Shown here piece after piece: positions 41,789 to 48,194 of a DNA stretch of 48,194 bases. A model generated the notes under the pieces. That model saw only the letters and a list, made by a program, of their open reading frames with translations. It searched no databases and was not told where the DNA came from. Origin of the DNA: an uncultured Prevotellaceae bacterium (lineage in GTDB: Bacteria; Bacteroidota; Bacteroidia; Bacteroidales; Bacteroidaceae); the NCBI GenBank assembly GCA_902776685.1, contig CACYRB010000010.1, positions 7,327 through 55,520 of the forward strand, in the 5' to 3' direction. The translations under genes and the position numbers were made by a program. Positions within the stretch are counted from its first letter, which is position 1, and the number at the start of each line of letters is the position of its first letter.

Positions 41789-42925
41789 TTATTCGTTGAA
41801 GGGGTCGGCGGCGGTGCCTTTGATGTATGCCCGCCACTTGACGATGAGCGCGTCGAGGTCGTCGGGCAGGGGCGAGGTGAAATCCATCTGCTTGCCGGTC
41901 TGCGGGTGTATGAATCCGAGGGTCTGGGCATGGAGAGCCTGCCGCGGGCACAGTCGGAAACAGTTTTGGATGAATGCCTTATAGGTTGACGAGCGTTGTC
42001 CGCGCAGAATCTCGGTGCCACCATAGGTCTCGTCGCCGAAAAGCGGATGGCCGATGTGCTTCATGTGGGCACGAATCTGATGGGTACGCCCGGTTTCGAG
42101 GCGGCATTCGATGAGTGTGGTGTAGCCGAATCGCTCGACGACGCGCCAGTGGGTGACGGCAGGCTTCCCCTGTTCCGAGTCGGGCGGCAGCACGGTCATG
42201 CGCAGTCGGTTGCGCGGGTCGCGGGCGATGTTGCCCTCGATGCGACCTTCGTCTTCAAGGAAGTTTGCCCATACGAGTGCGAGGTAGGAGCGGTGTGTGC
42301 TTTTGTTGAAGAACTGTTTGCCGAGGTTCGACTTGGCCTCGGGCGTCTTGGCCACGACGAGCAGACCGCTGGTGTCTTTGTCGATGCGGTGGACGAGTCC
42401 CACTTCGGGGTCGTTGGCATCGAACGACGGCAGGTCTTTCAGGTGCCATGCCACAGCGTTGATGAGTGTGCCGTGAAAGTTTCCGGCTCCGGGGTGTACC
42501 ACCATCCCGGCAACTTTGTTGACCACCATGATCTGGTCGTCTTCGTAGACAATGTTGAGCGGAATGTCCTCGGGTTCGATGGTGGTGTCGTGGCGCGGTC
42601 GGCCAAGCATGAGCGTGACGATGTCGCCCGGGCGAACTTTGTAGTTGCTCTTCACCGGCTGACCGTTGACGTGAATGGACCCGGCATCGGCGGCTTTCTG
42701 TATGCGGTTGCGCGATGAGTGTTGCAGCTTTTCCTGCATGTATTTGTCGATGCGCAGCTTGGCCTGCCCCGGGTCGACGACAAACCGGAAATGCTCGTAG
42801 AGTTGTCCGTCAGCGGCGGCAATGTCGTCGGAGTCGTCAAGGTCGGCGTCGGCCTCGATATCGTCGGTGTTCCCGATATTGTCGAGGAGTTCGGGATTTT
42901 CGGTCAGCAACTCGTCTTTATCCAT
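41789..42925 (-). CDS. rluD: RluD-family pseudouridine synthase
   Basis: A 378-residue enzyme that isomerises uridines of 23S rRNA. An S4 RNA-binding domain (about residues 56-110, RIDKYMQEKL and IHVNGQPVKSNYKVRPGD) precedes the synthase domain with HRIDKDTSGLLVVAKT, the catalytic Asp motif. An acidic N-terminal extension of about 50 residues is unusual but seen in some Bacteroidetes relatives. Confidence 0.95.
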   Translation of the reverse strand: MDKDELLTENPELLDNIGNTDDIEADADLDDSDDIAAADGQLYEHFRFVVDPGQAKLRIDKYMQEKLQHSSRNRIQKAADAGSIHVNGQPVKSNYKVRPGDIVTLMLGRPRHDTTIEPEDIPLNIVYEDDQIMVVNKVAGMVVHPGAGNFHGTLINAVAWHLKDLPSFDANDPEVGLVHRIDKDTSGLLVVAKTPEAKSNLGKQFFNKSTHRSYLALVWANFLEDEGRIEGNIARDPRNRLRMTVLPPDSEQGKPAVTHWRVVERFGYTTLIECRLETGRTHQIRAHMKHIGHPLFGDETYGGTEILRGQRSSTYKAFIQNCFRLCPRQALHAQTLGFIHPQTGKQMDFTSPLPDDLDALIVKWRAYIKGTAADPFNE

Positions 42926-42944
42926 TCTTTCTCTGATGTGTCAA

Positions 42945-43727
42945 TTATTCGTTCGGGGTGGTCGGTGCAGGCGTTACCGGTGCAGCCGGTTTCTTGTCGA
43001 GCGGCTCGATGGTTGCCTCGGGCGCGCTCTCTTCGGGCTCGTCGCCATCGGAGGGTTCTGTAGGCGTCTGCAGGTCGGTCGATGGCCGCTGCTTCAGTCG
43101 TTCCAGGTCTTCGCGATAGTCTTCGTAGTCGAAGGTGGCGTGGTCGATATAGTGAATCGAGTCGTTGGCACCGCGTTGGCCGTTGCCCACCTGAATGGTC
43201 AGGGAGTCCTCAACCGAGATGGCATCGCCTGCCAGGACGTGTCGTCCGTTGACCAGCACACCATAGACCCAGTCTTTCTCACCGGGGATGAACTGGGGCT
43301 GCGTGAGTTTGAATCCCAGGCCTTGCAACTTTGCCATGGCTTCGCGCAGCGAGCTGTTGTCGATGATGTCGGGCAACTGCAGTGTGGGTGTGCGCGAGGC
43401 ATTGACGGTGACGTAGATGGTGCGTCCGGGCTTGACGATGTTGCCGGCTCCGGGAGTCTGCTCGAGCACGCAGTCGGGCGGCAGCGACTTCACGTAGCCG
43501 GTGTCGGTCACTTCGATGTTGAGGCCGGCGTCGAAGAGAATGCGCTCGGCATCGCTGAAGAGCTTGTGCTTCACGTTGGGCACTTCCACCGACTGTCCGT
43601 GGTGCGTGTAGTAGTCGAGCCCGTATCTGACGCCCAGAGCGATGAGCACGACGAGTGCAGCCACTGCCAGCAGATTGCCCCACAGGTAGGTGCCGAATAG
43701 TTTTTTGAGGAATTTTCCGCTTTTCAT
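42945..43727 (-). CDS. PASTA-domain membrane protein
   Basis: A 260-residue protein with one transmembrane helix (LLAVAALVVLIALGV, about residues 19-34) and two or three PASTA repeats outside (VEVPNVKHKLFSDAERIL; LQLPDIIDNSSLREAMAKL). The C-terminus is Pro/Glu/Thr-rich. PASTA domains bind peptidoglycan or muropeptides; no kinase domain is attached here. The gene is first in the rluD-ddl operon. Confidence 0.9.
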   Translation of the reverse strand: MKSGKFLKKLFGTYLWGNLLAVAALVVLIALGVRYGLDYYTHHGQSVEVPNVKHKLFSDAERILFDAGLNIEVTDTGYVKSLPPDCVLEQTPGAGNIVKPGRTIYVTVNASRTPTLQLPDIIDNSSLREAMAKLQGLGFKLTQPQFIPGEKDWVYGVLVNGRHVLAGDAISVEDSLTIQVGNGQRGANDSIHYIDHATFDYEDYREDLERLKQRPSTDLQTPTEPSDGDEPEESAPEATIEPLDKKPAAPVTPAPTTPNE

Positions 43728-43750
43728 TCTTTTTTATCTGTTCGTCTAAC

Positions 43751-43840
43751 AGCTGAATTTTCTGCAAAGGTTCTGCCAGCGAGGGCAAATGGAAACTTGT
43801 TCCTGTTTTGCCGAGCGCAGCTGAATTTTCTGCAAAGGTA
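43751..43840 (-). promoter_or_regulatory. Duplicated promoter segment upstream of PASTA gene
   Basis: A 21-base direct repeat beginning AGCTGAATTTTCTGCAAAG occurs at 43751-43771 and 43819-43839. Read leftwards, the distal copy gives a good -7 element TACCTTTG (43833-43840); the proximal copy gives AACCTTTG, one base off the consensus. Confidence 0.55.
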
Positions 43841-43880
43841 CAATTTCGCGGGCGAAAATGCAAATTTCTTTGCCTTGTTT

Positions 43881-44579
43881 TTACCGCATTTTCTTGATGA
43901 CGGGCATGACGAGACTTTCCATCACCTCGTAGCCGGTGCGGTTGGGGTGTACGTGCTCGGGTGTATAGCGGGTGTCCATGCGTGTGCCGTCGGGCGAGAG
44001 CATGGCGTCGAAATAGTTGACGAACGGAATCTTGTTCAGTTTTGCGTATGCTTCGACGCGTGCGTTCAGGTGGCGAATCTTCTGCATGGCATCGGTAATC
44101 TCGGGCCGCCAGGGGAAGGCTCCTGCGGGCAGGCACGAGGTGAGGATGACTTTTATCTTGTTGGCGCGTGCCATGTCGACCATCGAGACGATGTTGCCGA
44201 AGGTCTGGTCTTCGTCATACTTGCCGGTGTTCTCGGCAATGTCGTTGGTGCCGTAGTTGATGACGACGAGCACGGGTTTGAGGTCGATGACATCCTGGCG
44301 GAAACGGAGCAGGAACTGATAGGAGGTCTGTCCGCTGATGCCGCGCCCGATGAATCCGTTGTCTTTGAAGAACTCGGGGTGGTGGTTGACCCATCCCTCG
44401 GTGATGCTGTTGCCCATGAAGACGACGCGTCGCTCGCCTTTCTTCGGCAGTCCGAGTTCGGCATTTTCTTTGGCATAGCGCTGAAAGTTGGCAAAGTCGT
44501 GTCGCTGTGCCGAGGCATTTGTTGCTGTGAGAAGACCCAGTGCTAACATGATGGTCTTGTAAATGGATTTGATGTTCAT
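43881..44579 (-). CDS. SGNH/GDSL hydrolase
   Basis: A 232-residue exported hydrolase. After the signal peptide (MLALGLLTATNASA), the SGNH blocks are visible: FMGNSITEGW (Ser58), GRGISGQTS, INYGTND and, near the end, DTRYTPEHVHPN with the Asp-His pair. Such enzymes are esterases or deacetylases on glycans. The start at 44579 places the signal peptide properly; codons upstream of it are not needed. Confidence 0.88.
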   Translation of the reverse strand: MNIKSIYKTIMLALGLLTATNASAQRHDFANFQRYAKENAELGLPKKGERRVVFMGNSITEGWVNHHPEFFKDNGFIGRGISGQTSYQFLLRFRQDVIDLKPVLVVINYGTNDIAENTGKYDEDQTFGNIVSMVDMARANKIKVILTSCLPAGAFPWRPEITDAMQKIRHLNARVEAYAKLNKIPFVNYFDAMLSPDGTRMDTRYTPEHVHPNRTGYEVMESLVMPVIKKMR

Positions 44580-44634
44580 ATTTTTTTTTGTTAATGGTTC
44601 TCTGTTCATTCTTCGTCAGGGGTAGCGGGTCGTG

Positions 44635-45399
44635 CTACGGCTTGCTTTCCCCCTCGACGTATTGCTCGAGGAAGAGGTGCTCGCCGTCGAACACGGCATA
44701 GGTGAACTGCGTAATCCAGTCGCCGAGGATGAGCATACGTGCCTTGCGCGAGAGCACCAGGTCGAGCTCGATGTGCCGGTGGCCGTAGAGATAGTAGTCC
44801 ACATCGGGGTGGTCCTTCATATATTCTTTCGTGAAGACGACGAGCTGTTCGCGGTCTTCGCCCATGAAGGCGGGCGGGTCGGTCTGCTTATGCTTCAGAT
44901 AGCTGTTCTTGGCCCAGTTCAGTCCGAAGGCCATGCCCCATCGCGGATGCACGAAGTTGAGCATGCGCTGGCAGGTGGGGTTGTGGAACAGGCTGCGCAA
45001 CAGCTTGAACTGCCGGCTGTCGTCGCCCAGTCCGTCGCCGTGGGCAAGGAAGAAAATCTTGTCGTAGATTTCCGTGGTGAGCGGCTGCCGATGGAGGATG
45101 ACGCCGCACTCGCGTTCCAGGTAGCCGTAGGTCCAGATGTCGTGGTTACCCGTGAAGTAGTGCACCTCGACGCCCATGTCGGTCAGTTCCGACAGCTTGC
45201 CCAGGAAACGGGTGTAGCCCTTCGGCACGACATAGCGGTACTCGTTCCAGAAGTCGAACATGTCGCCCAGCAGATAGACAGCTGCGGCTTTCTCCTTGAT
45301 GTTGTCGAGGAATCGCACCAGTCGTCGCTCCTGCATTCGCGGGTGCGGTATGGCCAAAGAGCCAAGGTGCGCGTCGGAAAGAAAATATATATTTTTCAT
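44635..45399 (-). CDS. lpxH: UDP-2,3-diacylglucosamine diphosphatase
   Basis: A 254-residue metallophosphoesterase of lipid A synthesis, hydrolysing UDP-2,3-diacylglucosamine to lipid X. Motifs in order: DAH (Asp9, His11), GDMFDFW, GNHD, HGDG and GHRH. Length matches LpxH. It is preceded by the SufT-like gene with a 10-base gap. Confidence 0.92.
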   Translation of the reverse strand: MKNIYFLSDAHLGSLAIPHPRMQERRLVRFLDNIKEKAAAVYLLGDMFDFWNEYRYVVPKGYTRFLGKLSELTDMGVEVHYFTGNHDIWTYGYLERECGVILHRQPLTTEIYDKIFFLAHGDGLGDDSRQFKLLRSLFHNPTCQRMLNFVHPRWGMAFGLNWAKNSYLKHKQTDPPAFMGEDREQLVVFTKEYMKDHPDVDYYLYGHRHIELDLVLSRKARMLILGDWITQFTYAVFDGEHLFLEQYVEGESKP

Positions 45400-45409
45400 A
45401 ATTCTTCAT

Positions 45410-45730
45410 TCACTCGAATCCGAGTTCTATTCGGGCTTCTTCACTCATCATGCTCTGGTCCCATGCAGGTTCGAACACGAGGTTCACGTTCACGTCGGCC
45501 GTGCCCTCAACGCTCTCCACCTTGGTACGCACATCTTCGAGAATGAAGTCGGCCGCAGGGCACGAGGGGGCGGTGAACGTCATGTCGATGTCCACGTTGC
45601 CATTGTCTTGCACGTCGATCTTGTAGATCATGCCGAGTTCCCAGATGCTCACGGGAATCTCGGGGTCGTAGACCGTCTTCAGCACGTCGACGATGCGTTC
45701 CTCTATGCGGGTCTTCTCTTCTTGTGTCAT
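45410..45730 (-). CDS. MIP18/SufT-like iron-sulfur assembly protein
   Basis: A 106-residue protein of the DUF59 (MIP18/SufT) family: VYDPEIPVSIWELGMIYKI, TFTAPSCPAADFILEDV with the conserved Cys. Relatives assist iron-sulfur cluster assembly. The frame extends 12 codons upstream, but the ATG at 45730 (MTQEEKTR) fits the family length. Confidence 0.88.
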   Translation of the reverse strand: MTQEEKTRIEERIVDVLKTVYDPEIPVSIWELGMIYKIDVQDNGNVDIDMTFTAPSCPAADFILEDVRTKVESVEGTADVNVNLVFEPAWDQSMMSEEARIELGFE

Positions 45731-45817
45731 TTTTTTACTATTCGGGTTTAGGCTGCGAAGATACAAAGTTTTTTTGAGAAAACACGAAGAAAAGTTGCTT
45801 TTTCGCTTGCTTTTAGG

Positions 45818-45825
45818 TAACTTTG
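45818..45825 (+). promoter_or_regulatory. -7 element of SecD-P1-like gene
   Basis: TAACTTTG, 28 bases before the ATG at 45854. Confidence 0.6.
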
Positions 45826-45853
45826 CGATGTAAACTATAAAATTGTGACCATT

Positions 45854-46534
45854 ATGAAAAGATTTTCATCTGTTGCACTGCTCGTTGTCGGACTGCTTTC
45901 GTGCGCATTCTGCGGAAGTGTCAAGGCACAGGAAGCCCGTTCCCATCTGTCGTTCTATCCGGTGTTGTATCCAGACAATACGGCCGAATTGTTGATGCAG
46001 ATTGACAGCAAACTCGGAAAGCAGCTCAAGGAGCAGAACCCCCTGCTGCGATATGTGCAAACGGCTACAGAAGACCTGTCGAACAATCGTGTCGGCGTGA
46101 CGTTTCCGGCATTGGAAGCAAAAGACTCGGCGGCTGTCGCTCAGTTGCTCGCTCTGGCGCAGGAAAAGAAATATGTGAAAAAAGGCATCCGATTAGTCCT
46201 TGGCCCCGACTTAACCGACACAAATCTTTGTGCGGTCTATGCTCTCGAAGTGTCCGACCGCTATGCCATTCGGCAGGCCTCTGTCGCCGAGGTGACGAAA
46301 AAGAAAGGTCTTTCGGGAAATCCCGAGATATTTGTGACTATGACGCAGGAGACGGCCAGGCAGTTTGCCGAGCTCACGCGCGTGCATCTGCTCAAGCATA
46401 TCGCCATTTGCTGCGGCGACGAAGTTTTTAGTGTGCCCCGAGTGGTTTCGCCCATCGACGGTGGTGCGTGTGCCATCAGCGTGAGCAGTGAGACGGAACA
46501 GGCGCGGCTCTATCGGTTGTTGACCGGCGAGTGA
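45854..46534 (+). CDS. Exported protein with SecDF-P1-head-like domain
   Basis: A 226-residue protein with signal peptide (SSVALLVVGLLSCAFCGSVKA). The C-terminal region resembles the SecD P1 head: IFVTMTQETARQFAELTRVHL and AICCGDEVFSVPRVVSPIDGG have the pattern of the F..lT...vGk..AIVLDG.v.S.P.v..pI.GG stretch of SecD. No transmembrane part of SecD is attached. A stand-alone homologue suggests a periplasmic binding or chaperone role, which is inference. Confidence 0.65.
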   Translation: MKRFSSVALLVVGLLSCAFCGSVKAQEARSHLSFYPVLYPDNTAELLMQIDSKLGKQLKEQNPLLRYVQTATEDLSNNRVGVTFPALEAKDSAAVAQLLALAQEKKYVKKGIRLVLGPDLTDTNLCAVYALEVSDRYAIRQASVAEVTKKKGLSGNPEIFVTMTQETARQFAELTRVHLLKHIAICCGDEVFSVPRVVSPIDGGACAISVSSETEQARLYRLLTGE

Positions 46535-46634
46535 AGCAACTTCCACACCATTGCCCCAAAAAATATAGCCTGTTGCATGAGACTCGTGCAGCAGGCTTTT
46601 TCTGTTGTGCCGGCGTGAAACTCGGTTTCTTTTC

Positions 46635-47825
46635 TCAAACGCCTACGATATACTTGCTGCCGGGGATGTAGGAGATGAGCTTGGTGGTCACGGCTGTGCA
46701 GACGAAGGTGAGCAGGGCGATGACGGGAATGGCCAGACCGACGGGCAGGGTGGGGTTGGCCACGTCGCCTGCGATGATCCATGTGGCGATGGGGGCGAGG
46801 AAGAACATGTGCATGAGGTACATGCCGAAGGTGAGGTTGGAAAGCGAGGTCAGCAAGGTCGTCCCCCTTGCACTCGAGGGGGCAGCTGTGCTGGCGGACT
46901 CTGATGCAGGAGCTATTGTGGCCCTCTCGGGGGCGGAATGGGGGGCCGTGGCCGCTCCTATGGTGGAGAACAGCACGAACAGTCCGAAGGTGGCCAGCAG
47001 CACGTTGGGTGTGCAGAACTCCCACGACCATTCCAGCATCGGCGTCTCGATGAGTTGTCCGGGTGTGCCCTTCAGCCAGAAGCTCCATGCGGTGAACACG
47101 GCACCGACGAGGAAGCATGTCGTGCCGACCACGATGCGCTTCTGCCGCGACCAGTCGAGGTGTACGCGGATGTAGTGGGCCAGCACCAGATAGCCCAGGT
47201 AGCCCGAGCAATACCAGAAAGCGGTATAGCCGTTCCAGAAACACTCGCCCCACAGCTCTTCCGAGACGAAGCGGTGGAGCCAGGGGATGAGCGTGGTGAA
47301 GGCGAACAGGCCGATGAAGATGCGTTCCTCCTTGGCCGGTGCCTTGGCCAGCCACGGCGAGACGACGGGGATGATGAGGTAGAGGCTGATGAGCGGATAC
47401 ATGAACCACAGGTGTCCCGCCATCGACGGGAAGTTGAACGGCAGCAGCCGCAGGTCGGCCATCGACTGTTCCCAGGTCATGCCGCCCCATGCCAGCGGCA
47501 GAAACGTGTAGAGCAGCAGGAAGCACACGAACGGTGGCAGGATGCGCATGAAACGGCGGCGGTAGAACTGCGTCATCGTCGTGCCCTCGCGCATGGGCAC
47601 CAGCAGGAACGCCGAGACAATCATGAACAGGGGCACGGCCGTGCGGCTCACGCCGCCGTCCCAGAAGGCCACCCAAAACCGGTTCTGCTCGTTGGCCAGC
47701 ATCGACATGTTGCCTGCCAGCCCCGACGAGTCGGCACCATAGAAATTCTCACTTGCGTGCACCAGCATCACCATCAGGCAGGCCATCACACGGACGTAGT
47801 CTACAAATACTATTCGCTGTTTCAT
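46635..47825 (-). CDS. Acyltransferase-3 family membrane protein
   Basis: A 396-residue membrane protein with about ten hydrophobic segments and the acyltransferase-3 opening (VFVDYVRVMACLMVMLVHAS, with the conserved Arg and His in YVRV...VH). Such enzymes O-acylate surface glycans or peptidoglycan. Between two membrane segments lies a Ala/Ser/Pro-rich tract (GAATAPHSAPERAT, then APASESASTAAPSS) that looks like an in-frame GC-rich insertion. A frame extension to 47852 is not needed. Confidence 0.85.
   Translation of the reverse strand: MKQRIVFVDYVRVMACLMVMLVHASENFYGADSSGLAGNMSMLANEQNRFWVAFWDGGVSRTAVPLFMIVSAFLLVPMREGTTMTQFYRRRFMRILPPFVCFLLLYTFLPLAWGGMTWEQSMADLRLLPFNFPSMAGHLWFMYPLISLYLIIPVVSPWLAKAPAKEERIFIGLFAFTTLIPWLHRFVSEELWGECFWNGYTAFWYCSGYLGYLVLAHYIRVHLDWSRQKRIVVGTTCFLVGAVFTAWSFWLKGTPGQLIETPMLEWSWEFCTPNVLLATFGLFVLFSTIGAATAPHSAPERATIAPASESASTAAPSSARGTTLLTSLSNLTFGMYLMHMFFLAPIATWIIAGDVANPTLPVGLAIPVIALLTFVCTAVTTKLISYIPGSKYIVGV
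46857..46956. repeat. In-frame GC-rich palindromic insertion in acyltransferase-3
   Basis: Runs such as CCCCCTTGCACTCGAGGGGG and GGGGGCGGAATGGGGGGCC encode the low-complexity loop. Length is a multiple of three, so the frame is kept. Confidence 0.6.
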
Positions 47826-47849
47826 TTTCTCTTTTATATATTCGGGATG

Positions 47850-47857
47850 CAAAGATA
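47850..47857 (-). promoter_or_regulatory. -7 element of acyltransferase-3 gene
   Basis: Read leftwards this is TATCTTTG, 24 bases before the ATG at 47825. Confidence 0.6.
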
Positions 47858-47945
47858 CGGAAAAAAATGTGAACCGCTGACAGCTTGATGTAAAAGTTAT
47901 AACGGAAAGAATTTCCGCAGGGTTAAATAGTGTTAATCGGCGAGG

Positions 47946-48173
47946 TGAAACGTATATGTTTCGCAGGTCGAAGTGTTAAAGTGCGATTTTCGTTTTAACA
48001 CATGTGAAAATGTTTCCGGCGGACGAAAAAAGTGGTTTCGGCAGTCGGAAAAATGGCTTTGGTTTGCGAAAGATATATGTTTCGGGTGGCGAAAGCTAAG
48101 CTTTCGGGGTGCGAAAGACCGTCTTTCACCCTCCGAAAGACCGTCTTTTGGAAGGTGAAACATATATGTTTCG
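47946..48173. repeat. 22-bp palindrome array G, 228 bp
   Basis: Same plan as array F: one unit (TGAAACGTATATGTTTCG, 47946), a GAAGTGTTAAA...TTTTAACAC segment, then units in exact register at 48024, 48046, 48068, 48090, 48112, 48134 and 48156 (CGAAAAAAGTGGTTTCG, CGAAAGCTAAGCTTTCG, CGAAAGACCGTCTTTCA and others). A GAAGAGTGAAAAG heptamer tract begins right after it and runs off the window. Confidence 0.92.
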
Positions 48174-48194
48174 GAAATGAAGAGTGAAAAGGGA

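Overview
The window looks like chromosome from a Bacteroidales bacterium, most likely Prevotella or a close relative. The evidence is the repeated Bacteroidetes -7 promoter element TAnnTTTG (at least 16 good examples), the lack of strong Shine-Dalgarno sites, NigD-like and BspA-like surface proteins, Bacteroidetes-type ManA, LpxH and acyltransferases, and fairly GC-rich genes separated by AT-rich, repeat-laden gaps. I see no tRNA, rRNA, transposase, integrase, phage gene or CRISPR array.

Layout. 1-5.8 kb: a MITE-like inverted repeat and a palindrome array, then vanZ-like, a leftward operon (acyl-CoA synthetase, prfB, an unlisted 45-aa membrane peptide, CYTH phosphatase), SemiSWEET and an SH3 protein. 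6-11 kb: purN, then etfB-etfA-small membrane protein-acyl-CoA dehydrogenase. 11-16.3 kb: a GntR/LacI-type regulator facing a 1310-residue secreted GH32-VCBS protein. 16.7-19.2 kb: a rhodanese/metallo-beta-lactamase lipoprotein, then a decayed patch (TIGR04076-like gene, internally deleted araC, aldo/keto reductase fragment). 19.3-22.8 kb: ManA-like isomerase, MGMT-like protein and an alpha/beta hydrolase. 23.3-30.5 kb: a divergent AraC regulator and a complete ABC-type efflux operon (TolC, HlyD, double ATPase, two permeases). 30.9-33.3 kb: kbl and an epimerase-type threonine dehydrogenase, back to back. 33.4-38.9 kb: GH78 rhamnosidase, an LRR-tail protein, a MntA/HepT-type toxin-antitoxin pair. 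38.4-47.8 kb: cell-envelope and housekeeping operons (PASTA, rluD, ddl, acyltransferase, NigD; SufT-like, lpxH, SGNH hydrolase), a SecD-P1-like protein and an acyltransferase-3.

The most striking signal is not a gene. Seven intergenic arrays (421-530, 6762-6934, 16486-16568, 22999-23105, 30699-30804, 37951-38178, 47946-48173) obey one rule: a 17-bp imperfect palindrome followed by a 5-bp spacer, giving a strict 22-bp period, while the palindrome sequence itself differs from unit to unit. Four of them are flanked by short tandem repeats with a 7-bp period, whose unit sequence also differs from locus to locus; some of these 7-bp repeats lie inside or at the edges of genes, including one that encodes a lipoprotein signal peptide. 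A third class, GC-rich palindromic tracts, is inserted in frame into three proteins. Two carbohydrate genes (manA and the GH32 gene) share an operator-like palindrome just downstream of their -7 boxes, with the GntR/LacI-type regulator as an obvious candidate.
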